DNA of 62,000 bases from Neocallimastix lanati (nom. inval.). Lineage: Eukaryota > Neocallimastigomycota > Neocallimastigomycetes > Neocallimastigales > Neocallimastigaceae. The position numbers were made by a program, and so were the translations under genes. Below are positions 36,857-48,680 of this stretch, piece by piece. Every line of letters begins with the position of its first letter. Position 1 is the first letter of the stretch. The stretch lies in NCBI GenBank assembly GCA_016946835.1, contig JACVTC010000186.1, positions 97,501-159,500 of the forward strand, written 5' to 3'. The notes beneath the pieces were generated by a model. That model was not told the origin of the DNA. It worked only from the letters and a program-made list of their open reading frames with translations, and ran no database searches.

Positions 36857-39064
36857 TTATTTCAAGCCGTAAAGAGCCTTGTTTAATTTCCAGAATGACT
36901 TGCCGTGTAAGGGATCTCCTTCGGGGGTCTTCATGTAGATAACTTCTTTTAATGGTGCATTTAGGTACGCTGAATTAATATCGATTTGTTTAATATTAAA
37001 ATTGTTTTGTACGGCTAACACGGTTATTATTCGGATTGTGTCTTGTTTGAGAGTTGGAGCGAAGGTTTCCTTATAATCCACTCCATATTCTTGAGTATAT
37101 CCTTTAGCAACGAGTCTAACCTTTCTCTTTGTTATGTTGCCATTTGGATCTCTCTTATATTTGAAAACCCAACGTGATGAAATAACGTTGGATCCATTGG
37201 GTACTGATTTTACTATTGTATAAACATTAAGTTTTCTCATATTGTTTAGTTCCTCTTTTACCGAATTTAACCATTGTATCTTATCGTTTAATTTGAATAT
37301 ATCTCTATAATTGTATGGTTCAACTAGATTATTTGTTTTTGAGTTTGGTGTTTTCGTATTGTTAATCTTTTTTCGTTTTATTATTGTATTATTTTGTTTA
37401 TTTAATTTTCTTTTATTATTGTAATTATTTTTGTTGTCAATATTAATGTATATGTTACTGTCGTTGTTGATAATGTTATTGATATTATTGTTGATATTAT
37501 TGTTGGTATTATTGTTGGTATTATTTTTGGTTTTATTGTTGATATTGTTGGTAATATTATTATTCATATTATTATTTCTTGTATTGTCAGGTATGTGAAA
37601 AATTTGATTATTATTAGCTGTGTTGTTATTTATTTTATTTTCTTTTGATTTTATATTAATATCCGATTTAATATCTAAGTAAATTGATTGATTGCTATGT
37701 GGATATTGTTTTAAAAATTTTATATGACTGCTCTCCCTGAATTCGTTATTGGTAGGGAAGTGATATAAAAGCAGATTTCCGGGTTCGTTTTCCATGAATT
37801 CAACAGTACGGGCGGTAACAATTTTGTTATATATTAAATCGAAAATTTTATATGTATTAGTATTATTGCAGTAACCAATAAAGACACCAGGATGGGCGTT
37901 GTTGTCGAATTTCGATCGAAGTTCTTTTGGAACATAAAAGTACACATGGCATCCAAAAACACGAAATATATTATAATTAACGGATTTTTTGTAAAGTATC
38001 TCATAAGGGACTTTGTTTTCATTGCCTTGATGAGGGAGTCTATTATGGATAAAGTTAGCTGTATCTACTGCGTACTCCCAAAAATGGCGACTAAGTTTCG
38101 CTTCATTTAACAGAGCTTTTGCAGAAGAGATAAGGATACCGTTAAGTCTTTCGACTTTTCCATTTTGGGAAGGATTATATGGAACTGTGAAGTTATGGAT
38201 TATTCCATTCTCTTGACAAAATGTTTGGAAATTAGTATTGCTAAATTCTTTACCATTATCTGACTTGATTGATTTGACGTTAATATTAAATGTATTATAT
38301 ATGTTGTTGTGCCAGATAATAAATTTGTCGAATATGTCTGTTTTATTTTCAGAAAATATAACCCATGCGAAGAGAGAAAAATCATCAAGGATGGATAGAA
38401 AATATTTATTATTGTTAATAGAGGGTGTGATCGGACCAACCAAATCTAAATGTATTAGATCAAATATTTGATTAGTTTTATTAGTTGAAAGTTTGTAGGG
38501 TTTATTTTTCATTTTTGAATTAATGCAAATGGAACATTTGTTATTTTTAATGTTGATGTTGTTTAATTTGTCTTTAATTTTTGAAATATCATAGTGGCCA
38601 AGACATCTATGCCACAGGTTCATCATTTTATAATTGTTGATTTTCACTTTGTTGATTTCATATTTATTGTTTTGATTATCATATGTAAATTTAGATGGGT
38701 TTTTTGAGATAAAAACTTTAAAAATGTTTTTGTTGTCCGATATTGAATTATAAATTCTTTTTCCATCTTCATTATAAATGATAGCTTGAGTTGAATTATT
38801 GTTGTTGTCGAATATTATTTTGTAATTTTGTTTAATCAATTGATTTATTGATATTAGGTTTCTTTTGATAAATTTTGAGTAAAAAACATCCTTTAGGATA
38901 AATTTATGTTCGTCTATGTAACCAACAAAGTCTCCAATATAACTTGAACGTATTTCTTTTCCATCGGCAAGTATAATATTTGTGTTGCACTTTTTGAGGT
39001 TGATAAGGGAATTAATATCATTGGTAGTGCTTATTGAAGCACCAGAATCGAGGATCCAAATCAT
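36857..39064 (-). CDS. Copia C pol: protease, integrase, reverse transcriptase (to a nonsense codon)
   Basis: 735 residues. The aspartic protease DSGAS is at 6-10. The integrase zinc domain uses H152, H157, C177 and C180. The integrase core shows LDLVGP (D207), KSDNGKEF (D269) and GKVERLNG (E305), a D-D-E triad. An Asn-rich linker occupies roughly residues 495-580. Reverse transcriptase begins near RWVFKYKRDPNGN and has KQIDINSAYL before the ORF stops at LYGLK, exactly where copia reads LYGLKQA. The frame continues past this TAA into VYVDDILIAG (about 36730-36700). All motifs are intact, so inactivation is recent. The frame upstream of the first Met is open and overlaps gag in the +1 frame. 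Confidence 0.92.
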   Translation of the reverse strand: MIWILDSGASISTTNDINSLINLKKCNTNIILADGKEIRSSYIGDFVGYIDEHKFILKDVFYSKFIKRNLISINQLIKQNYKIIFDNNNNSTQAIIYNEDGKRIYNSISDNKNIFKVFISKNPSKFTYDNQNNKYEINKVKINNYKMMNLWHRCLGHYDISKIKDKLNNINIKNNKCSICINSKMKNKPYKLSTNKTNQIFDLIHLDLVGPITPSINNNKYFLSILDDFSLFAWVIFSENKTDIFDKFIIWHNNIYNTFNINVKSIKSDNGKEFSNTNFQTFCQENGIIHNFTVPYNPSQNGKVERLNGILISSAKALLNEAKLSRHFWEYAVDTANFIHNRLPHQGNENKVPYEILYKKSVNYNIFRVFGCHVYFYVPKELRSKFDNNAHPGVFIGYCNNTNTYKIFDLIYNKIVTARTVEFMENEPGNLLLYHFPTNNEFRESSHIKFLKQYPHSNQSIYLDIKSDINIKSKENKINNNTANNNQIFHIPDNTRNNNMNNNITNNINNKTKNNTNNNTNNNINNNINNIINNDSNIYINIDNKNNYNNKRKLNKQNNTIIKRKKINNTKTPNSKTNNLVEPYNYRDIFKLNDKIQWLNSVKEELNNMRKLNVYTIVKSVPNGSNVISSRWVFKYKRDPNGNITKRKVRLVAKGYTQEYGVDYKETFAPTLKQDTIRIITVLAVQNNFNIKQIDINSAYLNAPLKEVIYMKTPEGDPLHGKSFWKLNKALYGLK

Positions 39065-39194
39065 GAAATTGTTATTATTTATTTCTCGTGTTAATTTGTT
39101 GTAATTATTATCAGTCTCGATGCTATTAATTTCTATTGCACTTTCCGAGTTATAATCTTTTATAAAATCCTCTTGATAATTATCTTTGTAATTA

Positions 39195-39850
39195 TTAGAA
39201 GCATCTATTGAATATACTGGTTTTGCTTGAAGGGTTAGGATTACATGTTCTTTCTTTGTTTTTGTTTAATTTATTTTTACCAAATCTTTTAGTTTTATTT
39301 CTTTTGTTTTTGAAACACTCTTTTTGATAATGGCCGTATTTTTCACAAAGAAAGCATCTTCCATTCCTTCTTCGTCTTAATTTGTGGTTTAATTTATTAT
39401 GGATATGGTTGTTCTTGGTTTGAAGGTTGAAAACGTTTTTTGGCTTTAATTCTAGTATCTCTTTTTCTTTTAACCTCGAGTATACGATATCCGGAATCAG
39501 TCTTTTCACATAGGCACAGCATTCTTTCCAATTATTATTAAACTGAAAAACATTGATCCATTTTAAATCTTCTGGAAGGGCCCTGGCTAAGATTCCTACC
39601 TTAACATTGTCTGCCATTGTGGAATCTATATTCTCTAATTCCTCTATCATGTTTTGGAGGTTTGCGATAAAAATATGAATGTCATCCTCCATATTGAACT
39701 TTAATAAATTTAGTTTTTGTTTTAGGATCATCTTTTTATGTTCAATGCCTAAAGTGAAAGACTCTTGAAGAAATTGCCACATTTGGTAGGCGGTTTTGTT
39801 GTGGCTCTTAAGTAGTGCTTTTGTTTTCTCGCCAAGGCTGTTGGTAATGA
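39195..39850 (-). CDS. Copia C gag fragment
   Basis: Open from the junction at about 39850; the first Met is at 39782. It carries the Gag capsid-like region (ESFTLGIEHKKM, LQNMIEELENID) and a CCHC zinc knuckle (C143, C146, H151, C156 counted from the 39782 Met), then a basic Lys/Asn tail. It ends at TAA 39195, while the pol frame is already open in the +1 frame. Either the element uses +1 frameshifting, as Ty1 does, or one base has been lost. The usual N-terminal 70 or so residues are missing. Confidence 0.88.
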
Positions 39851-42361
39851 TCCACTTTCATTTCCTTCAATGACTCTTGTAATTGGAATATTAGTGGCTT
39901 TTCCACTTTCTTCCATATAATTCTTTAAAATTTATATGTATAAATGTATAAATATTAAGTTATTTTATTAAATGAAATTAATTACCTTATATTAATAAAT
40001 GTAATAATTGTATTTTTATTGTAGTTGGTATTAATATTATATTATTTTATTTTACCATTGCATATTTGAAAGAGTTTGATTTTTCAATTACATTTGATTT
40101 AGATCCTATCCAGATAAATACTTATTTTTTTTAATAATAAAACGAAAGTATATATAAAATTGTTTTATATTTTATTAATAATTATTCAAATTATATTCAA
40201 AAAATATTTTATTTCTTACCTTCATATTGGACATCAACAATAAAAATATCATCTGTATCTAACATAAATAATTTAATATCATTTCTAGCTTCTTCTTTAA
40301 ATATCATTTTACCTGATGAATTAGAAAGTCTAAATATATCAATTATAAAAAATATATTTTAAAATTTGCAAATTTCCCTCAAATCAAATTAATATAAAAA
40401 TAAAATATTTTTATTAATAATTATTTATACCTGAAAAGTATTTTATCACTTTCCTTAATCTGAAATAAAATTTATATTTTTTTATTAAGTTTTATAAATT
40501 TTTTATATTAATATATATTTATTAAATTATATATACCAAAATGAAATAATATAAAAATTCAATTTAAAAAAGACATTTTAAATTTTTTTTTTTTAATTTA
40601 AAATAAAAATTAATGAAAAAAAAAAAAATATTTACATCATATCTATTTGTACTAGGCTCATCTGCAATTTGTTTTTCCCACCAACACCATCCCAGAATGG
40701 GTCTGCATCATTATCATCTTGTTCTATTATGGATAGATCAATGTTCATCATAAATAAATTTATATATTTATATGAATATATAAATTTTCATTATATATAT
40801 TATATTAAAAAATGATAAAAGTAAATAAAAAATATTTTTTTTATAAATTAAAACTTTTATAATTTAGTTATTTATTTTTACCAAAGACGGTAACAACAGG
40901 TTTTCCGTGACGTTCGTTTTTTAAGGCAGAAGCGAATTCCATAGCCTTATGTTTTTCTATACCAGCGGCTTTAGAGCCGTTCCATTGATATATTTTCAGG
41001 CCCTGATCCAATACAAATACATCGCCAGTATTCAAAGAATCACAGGATATAGGAACAGAAGTACAGGTTAATGTTTTTCCAACAGACTTAATATGAAAGA
41101 GTTGGGGTTGATATTCAATTGGTTTCACGATGTTAAAACCGCTTTCTATTCCACCTTTCATGATAACAAAATTTTTAAAATAAGAAAGGAAAAGTCTAGA
41201 TTCATATCCTTGAATCTAATTTATTATATTATATATTTTAAAATTAGTTTATTTTGATGAACTTAAATTGTTTATTATATATAATAAAAAAATCATACTT
41301 CACGATGTTCTACTGGTCCAGTATTGAGATCTATTAATTATATGTGATATTAATATCCGTAAATTTAATTATTGTTAATATTATTAATACATTATTCTTA
41401 AACAATGTAAATTAAAAATCATAACATTAAATATTGTAATCAATATTCCTATTCGTATAAAATAAAAAACTTTAAAAATATACTTTATAATTACAATTAT
41501 CTAGTTCAACGGTTTTATAAGCAGCTGTTCCAGCTTCATCCTTTCATAAATGATTTAAAATAATAATTATTTTTAATATTATAATTTTAATTATTTTAAT
41601 AATAAATATAATTTATATTAAAATTAAAATTTGAATTAAGAATACTTTAGTGGTGTATTTTCCAAGCCAGAAATGAATATCATGTCTTAAAGCTTTATTC
41701 TCTTTACTTTGTTGATAAGTCTGATTGTAAATTATGTTTAATATTATAAAATAATAAATAAAAATGATTTTCTTGATATAAAATATAAAATATATATACA
41801 TTTAAAATAATATATGAATCTCCTATATATAATAAATATTATTAAAATGTTTTTATTATCAATATTAGATGATACGATATAAATAAGGTTCTTTTATTAT
41901 AATAAATTTAAGTAATTTTTTTAAATTGCATAATAAATAATAAAAAACCAAAGATAATGTACCATCATAAATTTTCCATATTGATCTAATGGCCAAGGAA
42001 CTACTTTGAAATTTTCAATTCTCCAGATTTTCAGACCTCTTATTTTAAACATAAATATATTACATTAAATTAGAAATGTATTCCTTTTTTAATATATTTA
42101 AAATAAAAACGTATATATATAATTATATGTTTTTACGGTTTTAAACCACAATCGCCCCACTGTTTTTTAACCTCTTTACTATCAATATTTAGTTTTTCTA
42201 ACTTTAATTTATAATTTAATATTTTATATTTATATTTGAATTACAAAAACATAAAATAAAATATTTATTAAATAAATTTTATTAACTATAGTATATATAT
42301 ATATATATATATATTGATGCAATAGTTAGTACATATGTAGCTAACTCAAATTCTCCAAGTT
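39851..42361 (-). pseudogene. Severin/gelsolin-like actin-severing protein, about 11 exons, truncated
   Basis: Three gelsolin-homology domains can be spliced together. Exons (minus strand): 42361-42333 (weak), 42201-42137, 42039-41963 (GLKIWRIENFKVVPWP), a possible mini-exon near 41915-41895, 41720-41646 (NKALRHDIHFWLGKYTT), 41540-41495 (DEAGTAAYKTVELDN), 41330-41299, 41215-40882 (GGIESGFNIV, LFHIKS, GDVFVLDQGLKIYQWNGSKA), 40723-40636 (DPFWDGVGG), 40459-40431, 40329-40220 (LFMLDTDDIFIVD), 40120-40056 (FIWIGSKSN) and 39922-39851 (NIPITRVIEG). Donors are GTA-rich and phases agree. Two defects: exon 40723-40636 enters and leaves in different frames (one base short within GGGAAAAAC), and the last exon is cut by copia C. 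Such proteins sever and cap actin in a Ca2+-dependent way. Confidence 0.82.
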
Positions 42362-42364
42362 CTA

Positions 42365-44315
42365 TTTATAAAAGATTAAATAAACAGGATGTAAAATAAT
42401 TAGTATTCATATAAGATATTGAATAAATATTTACAAAATTTTTAAAAATTATTAAGTAGAATTATTGTAAATTTTTATATATAAATTAAATTTTTTCATT
42501 ATTTTCATACTTAATTTTTCGTCCTTATACATTTTTCAAAACTTTATTGATTTTTGTATATTAAAAATATAAAATAAAAAGTGAAATTAAATATTACTTA
42601 TTTTTTATTTTTTTATAAAATATTATTTAAAAACAATATATAAATTAGTTATTATAAAATTTTAAGTATATTTTGTTATTATGCATTTTATCAAATTTTA
42701 TATAACATATTATATAATATTCAGAATAATTACTAATATTCAAATAAATCTATTTTTAATTTTATACTTTTTTAAAATTAAATATATATAGCAAAATTAA
42801 AATAAAAAATAATATTAATAATATATAAATATTTTAATTTTTTAAAAAATTTGAATAAATTATATAATATATATTATTAATTTTATTTTTTAAAAGGTTG
42901 TTATTAATTTTAGTATGTTTGTATGAGTAAATATATATTTAAATAAATATTTTTTAACAAAAAAGACTATTATAATAATTTAAAATTATAATATACAATA
43001 TATCAATCATTTTTAATGATATTCTTTTAAATATTTTTTAAAAATAACAGAAAAATTATATATATTTAATATATAATATAAATAGCTTTAAATTAATTAT
43101 TAATTTACTATATTATAATAAAATAAAATAAATAATATTAAAATAAATAACCAAAAATAATTAATTTTTTTGTTATAATAATATATTTTTAGTTTTTAAA
43201 ATATAAATTTATAGTAAAGGAATTATTACACTAAATTATGGTTTAAATTAAATATGTGAAAGAATTTTAATTTTTTCTAGAGTTAAAAATTAAAGAAATA
43301 TAAAATTTTATAAACTAATAAATTTATAGTATCATTTTAATATATTGTATTATTATTTATTTTAAATTTTTATTTATTTACTCAATTTTTAATTATTTTA
43401 TAGTAAGTTTTATTTAAAATTAGTATTTTAATTAAATATAGAAAATAAGAAATAGTATAAAAAGTCAAAATATAAAACTATACTTTACAATTAAATAATA
43501 ATTAATATGTTTTTCTAATATTTTTTAAATTAATTTTTAATATTCAAAAATAGCATTTATTTATAGATATTTTCAATTATTTTTTTTAAATAACTTATTT
43601 TTTGATTTTCAAATGAAAGTTTTAACAAATAATATATTTAAATTTAAAAAAATTAAATAAAATTTTTTTAAATTAGGAAAAATTTCTATTCCAAAAATTC
43701 AGTGGTTATAAACAATGAAATATAATAATAATTTATCATCAAATAAAAATACTGCAAAAAATACATTTTAAAAATTATATGGATAATAAACAAAATATAC
43801 TATAAAACTTTACGGATAATAAATAAAATATACAAGAAAAATTATTATTTAAATTGAAAAAAAAATTATATTAATCATATTAGGGTTAATATACATAATT
43901 TAATGACTATAATATAATTAATTAATAATTATATTAAATTTTATGAATAATCAAAGTTTATTTTTAATATTGGTAAATAAATTATGTTAAACGGAACTAT
44001 TAAGGGGCCTTTTAGTTGAAATAAGACTTTACTAATAATTTTTAAAAGTAAGATGTTAAATAAATGTTTTATTAAATAAAATAATAATATTAACCACAAT
44101 ATTATTTATTAAAAAACGAACAATAAATATTTTATATTGTTTTTAATATAATATTCTTATTTATTTCTTTTTTCTCTTGTTTACTTTTTTCTTTTCAAGT
44201 ACGCTTTTTTTTTTATTTTCTCTTCTTTCTTTTTTATTATATTAATCATTACTAATTATTACATAAAATTTTTTTATTAATTAATTTTTTAATATATCAA
44301 TGTAATTTTTTTATC
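42365..44315. other. AT-rich intergenic region
   Basis: Nothing but low-complexity AT-rich sequence; no ORF, repeat family or structured element supported. The 5' exon and promoter of the severin-like gene should lie in its left part. Confidence 0.5.
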
Positions 44316-44357
44316 AATTGTCACGTGATTAAATACATGATATGCGGGATGATATAC

Positions 44358-44722
44358 GGGACTTTTATGTGCAATAATTTATAAGCAGTGGGTTTTAAAT
44401 AATGGTAGTTTAGTAAATTTTATTAATAAAATTATAATATTCGTACAATTAAAAATAATAATTCTAATTCCTAAAATTTTACAAGAGAGTTCTCTATTTC
44501 TAGTATAAATAATTTAATCTATTTATAAGAAATAGGTAATATATTAATTATATATTCTAATATATAGAAATATATAAATTTTATGTGAATTAAAGTATTA
44601 TAATTATAATAATACATATTGAAATAAAATAAAATAATTATTATCAAAAAGATATAAATTTAATATTTAATAATTATTATTAAATATACAAATATGCTAC
44701 TACACATATTTGTTTTATATCA
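44358..44722 (+). repeat. R370 dispersed repeat, copy A (tandem)
   Basis: It begins GGGACTTTTATGTGC and ends GTTTTATATCA, with a hairpin near its end (aaatatgctactacacatattt). Copy B follows with no spacer. Similarity to the 47.5 kb copy extends further left (to the cacgtgattaaatacatgatat block near 44321), so the true unit may start there. Confidence 0.85.
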
Positions 44723-45101
44723 GGGACTTTTATGTGCAATAATTTATAAGCAGTGGGTTTTAAATAATGGTAGTTTAGTAAATTTTATTAATAAAATTAT
44801 AATATTCGTACAATTAAAAATAATAATTCTAATTCCTCAAAATTTACAAGAGAGTCCTTTATTTCTAATACAAATAATTTAATCTATTTATAAGAAATAG
44901 GTAATATATTAATTATATATTCTAATATATAGAACTATATTAATTTTATATGAATTAAAGTATTATAATTATTATAATTATAATAATACATATTGAAATA
45001 AAATAAAATAAAATAATTATTATCAAAAAGATATAAATTTAATATTTAATAATTATTATTAAATATACAAATATGTTGCTACACATATTTGTTTTATATC
45101 A
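44723..45101 (+). repeat. R370 dispersed repeat, copy B (tandem)
   Basis: 379 bp, more than 90% identical by eye to copy A. It has the same inner hairpins: GCAC/GTGC-like at the left and ACAAATATG...CATATTTGT at the right. An apparent 62-codon ORF crosses its left end and is not conserved as a protein in the other copies. Confidence 0.88.
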
Positions 45102-45354
45102 TACAATAATCCTAATTTATATAAATAAATTTAACATAATATATAATTTAATTATATTATTGTATTATTTACTTCTCAATAAATTGTATTATTTACTTCT
45201 CAATAAATTGTATTAATTTTATAAAATCTCTTTATCAATAATAATTTAAATTTATTAAAATAAAAAATTATAACATATAAATGTATATTATACACTATTA
45301 TAAATTATATTTAAAACTATACAAATTTGAACTTTTTTATAATACTTATAAAAT

Positions 45355-45525
45355 ATATTTTTCATCACCATAATATGGTTTATCTCTATTTTTTTAAACT
45401 AATTAAGAAAATATATTTTTCATCACTATAATATGGATTATCTCTATTTTTTTAAAAAAATTAAGAAAATATATTTTTCATCGCCATAATATGGATTATC
45501 TCTATTTTTTTAAAAAATTTAGTAT
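45355..45525. repeat. About 60-bp tandem repeat, three copies
   Basis: Blocks with atatttttcatcaccataatatgg then ttatctctatttttttaaa occur three times with minor changes. Confidence 0.85.
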
Positions 45526-45880
45526 ATTTATATGATTAAACATTTATTTATCAACTATAATTATAATTTTTTTAAAATACTCTTATTTTATCAAAGATTA
45601 AATATTATAATTTTATTATTATATTTTTATATTTCAAAAATTATATTTCAAATATCAATATATTATAAAAATAATATATATTATAAAGTATCAATAATAT
45701 TACCATATTAATATTTTTATAGTAATATATATAAAATTAATATTTTTATATTAAAAATAATGAAATTTTAAAAGTATATTATTATTTTTAATTATATTAT
45801 TGTATTTGAATAATAAAAAAAACATTACAAATGAATGTGTGCTATAAATTATAAAATTTAGTATTTTTTTTAATTAGAAA

Positions 45881-46079
45881 CAGTGTCCAGCTCCTCTGGG
45901 ATGGCAAGGACGCCACCTATAGTTGGCTCTGCTTTCCCTCGAGGATCGCGTAGGGTGCTTCTATATGGAGTTTCTTTGCTTATGGAGAGTTGAGAGCGTC
46001 GACGCCGTACTGGTATGGCAGTTAATCATACACCCATATTACTATATGGGGAAGACCAAAGTCTTCAACCTATAAAAAA
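45881..46079 (+). mobile_element. SINE-like structured RNA retroposon 1
   Basis: A 199-bp island of near-normal GC content in DNA of extreme AT content. It is flanked by a 12-bp duplication TTTAATTAGAAA (45869-45880 and 46080-46091). It ends with a short A-run. The 3' part holds two adjacent perfect hairpins: CCCATAT-TACT-ATATGGG (46033-46050) and GAAGAC-CAAA-GTCTTC (46051-46066). The 5' part has GTCCAG (45885), GGACG (45908) and CCACCTAT (45913-45920), shared in the same order with the second element at 48.75 kb. There is no ORF. The duplication and tail imply target-primed reverse transcription of an RNA. I found no tRNA-type A or B box and cannot name the parent RNA. Confidence 0.85.
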
Positions 46080-46954
46080 TTTAATTAGAAAAAAAATAAT
46101 ATAAATATATTAAATTAAATTAGTAAAAAAAATAATACTATTATGATATTAAGAAAATTATTTATTATTTATTTTCTTCATTATTAATATTTTACATATC
46201 TTTATAACATAATATATACGAAAATTTTTTATAACTCTCGAACAGTAACAAATATAGCTCAAGAAGAAGCATAAAAATATAATTTCAATAAAAAAAATAA
46301 ATATTTATTTAAAGGTCCTATTATTATTAATATATTTTAATTTATATAAAATGTATTAAAATACAAAAATCAATAAAATATAATTATAATAGAAATAGAG
46401 GAAAATAAAATTTTAATTTATTAACCAAAAGTAGCATTACTATATTACTATACCAATTTTCTATATTGTATTATTAACATAAATATTTTTACTTAATATA
46501 TTTTTAAATTAAATTAAAATTAATTTATTAATAAAATTATTTAAGTTTTAAATTTTAATTATTATTAATTTTAATTTAATTTAAAAATATATTAATTTTA
46601 TTAATAAATTGATAAAAGATTGTATATATTTTAACTTAGTATATTAATAAAAAAGAAATTCGCTTTGTATTATAAAAAAAAAAAGAAATTATATACCAAA
46701 AATATATAAATTTTTTTAATATTATTATTAGGAATAATACGAATATAAACTTTAATAAATGAAAATAATAATTTTCCTGCGGATTTATTATAATAAAAAT
46801 TTAAATTAATTAACCATGTAAGTGTAATTATTAAAACGAAAAGAAACTATCAATTTATATTTTTTAATACATATTAATATAAGAAATATTACTTTATCAA
46901 TTGAAATTATGATAAATTATAAAAATAAAAATATATTATAAAAATACATTATTT

Positions 46955-47300
46955 ATTCTTTTAAGTAGTTTTCACGTTTTTGTTCTTCAATGTTTATAAT
47001 TTGTGATATGATTAATAATGTCTAAATAATTTCACTATATTTATTTATATAATCTTTCGTTAATATTTCATAATTTATTAATTTTTGTATTTTCTTTTCA
47101 ATATACCCATTTTTTAGTAGAAAATTTATATTTCACTTTCCAATATAATTAAAATTTTTAAATATTTCCTTTAAGAATTTATCAAATTCAGAAGAAAAAA
47201 CATTCTCTAATTCTGTCTAATTAATTATTTCTTTAATATAATTCACTACACTATAGTAATCATAATATTTGACTTTGTAATCTTCATTATTATTACTTTA
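46955..47300 (-). pseudogene. Degraded ORF, unknown protein
   Basis: One minus-strand frame runs about 110 codons with only three stops (TAG, TGA, TAG). It reads as protein: YYDYYSVVNYIKEIIN, then ELENVFSSEFDKFLKEIFKN, NINFLLKNGYIEKKIQKLIN and IINIEEQKRENYLKE. A short Asn-rich stretch upstream may be its N-terminus after a frameshift. It lies between two R370 copies and 1.4 kb from the polymerase relic. No family recognised. Confidence 0.5.
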
Positions 47301-47479
47301 TTATTAATGTAATTTCTCACTTCATTATTATCTTTCATATTATCAGCTTTTATATTATAACTGTTTTAGCTTTTATTATTGTTATTATATAAGTAAATAA
47401 ATTAAATAAATATATTATAACTATATGTAATTAATATTATAAATTAATGTAGACTACATAAATATATGTAATGCAATTT

Positions 47480-48085
47480 TATTGTGTAACAAATGAATAA
47501 TCACATGATTGAATATATGATATACGGCACTTTTATGTGCTATATTTTAATTATAATAATATAGTTATATCTTTATTTAATTTATTATTACTTTTCCTAA
47601 AAACTAAAAAACCCCTTTCTAAATTAATTTTATTAGAAATTGGTTATTATTAAGAAATTACATTTTAAAATTATAAAATTTATAATATGAATATATTTTA
47701 AACATATAATATAAATTATATATATATAAGAATACAATATCTATATTTAAATAATAAATGTATATTATATGTAAAATATAAAATAAATATAAAATAATAC
47801 ATAATAATATATTATATAATATAATAAAAATCCTATTAAAGTTAAATATAAGAATATTATTATATTTTAATATAATAATATATAATTATAAAATAAATAT
47901 ATAATTTAATATATTATAAAATAATATGTAATTTAATATATATTATAATAGTAATTATAATATAATAATGAATAATTAATAATATATTATAAAAATTATT
48001 ATCAAAAGATATAAATTTATTTAATAATTATTATTAAATATACAAATATGTTACTACACATATTTGTTTTAGATCATATATAAAA
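47480..48085 (+). repeat. R370 dispersed repeat, diverged copy C
   Basis: The left end (tgattgaatatatgatatacggcacttttatgtgc, 47505-47540) and right end (tacaaatatgttactacacatatttgtttta, 48040-48070) match copies A and B. The middle is replaced or expanded with AT-rich sequence. Confidence 0.75.
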
Positions 48086-48680
48086 TGTACTAACCATTTA
48101 TGAATTAGAAAATAATGGTCTTTAAAATAAATAAATAAAGTAAACAAATAAATAAACAAAAACTATATTTTTAAATAAAAACTAAGGTGTAATTAACAGT
48201 AATAAATCAATAAATAAATTTATATATAAATTTATATTTTTTTTAGATATTTTTTAAAAATTTTTTTTTAAATATTATATTAAATTATATATTTTTATTT
48301 TTTATTTTTATATTTTTTTTAAATTAATATCAAAAATTTTCTTTATATAATATAATATTTTTTTTCAATTATTTAATGGCTAAAACTTAATGTTTTTTAA
48401 TTTAAAAATTAAAATTTAGACTTACTTAATAAAATATTTATATGAATCTACATACATATAAAAAAAAAAAATTTATAATATTACACTAATTCTAGATCTA
48501 TCAATACTTTTTCTTTTTTTTGTTTTTTCTTGTTTTATTTAGGTACTACTAAATTTTAAATATAGTTTTAATGTGAGTTGGATAATAAATAATGTATAAT
48601 AAAAAATAAAATAGAGTTAATCTTCTAAAATGATTTATCTTTTATTCTATTTATATACATTAAAATAATTGAATAAAATA

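Larger units (their letters stand above)
35676..39850 (-). mobile_element. Copia element C, 5'-truncated, otherwise well preserved
   Basis: Running right to left: Gag from about 39850, protease-integrase-reverse transcriptase (39064-36857), RNase H (36271-35804), then the polypurine tract GATTTTTGGGGGAA and 3' LTR start TGTTAAAAATAATG at 35675. The pol frame is kept from 39064 to 35804, interrupted only by TAA (36857-36859) and TGA (36272-36274). At the right end Gag lacks its N-terminus and is fused to a severin exon, with no 5' LTR or primer site between 39850 and 42400. Pol shares close motifs with fragment B. Confidence 0.92.

Noticed and set aside
37892-38471. Short frames on the plus strand opposite copia pol
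   Set aside because: Shadows of the integrase coding strand, which has all family motifs.
39900-39925. ATG at 39914-39916 as the start of copia gag
   Set aside because: That frame encodes the end of a gelsolin domain following a good splice acceptor, not Gag; gag begins after the junction at about 39850 in another frame.
44694-44882. 62-codon ORF in the R370 repeat
   Set aside because: It spans the junction of two repeat copies and is not kept in the copies at 47.5 or 58.3 kb.
45881-46079. tRNA or hammerhead/HDV-type ribozyme identity for the GC-rich insertion
   Set aside because: No cloverleaf, no CUGAnGA...GAAA core, and pairing around ATGGCAAGGACG is too short for an HDV-like nested fold. 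Left as unclassified RNA.
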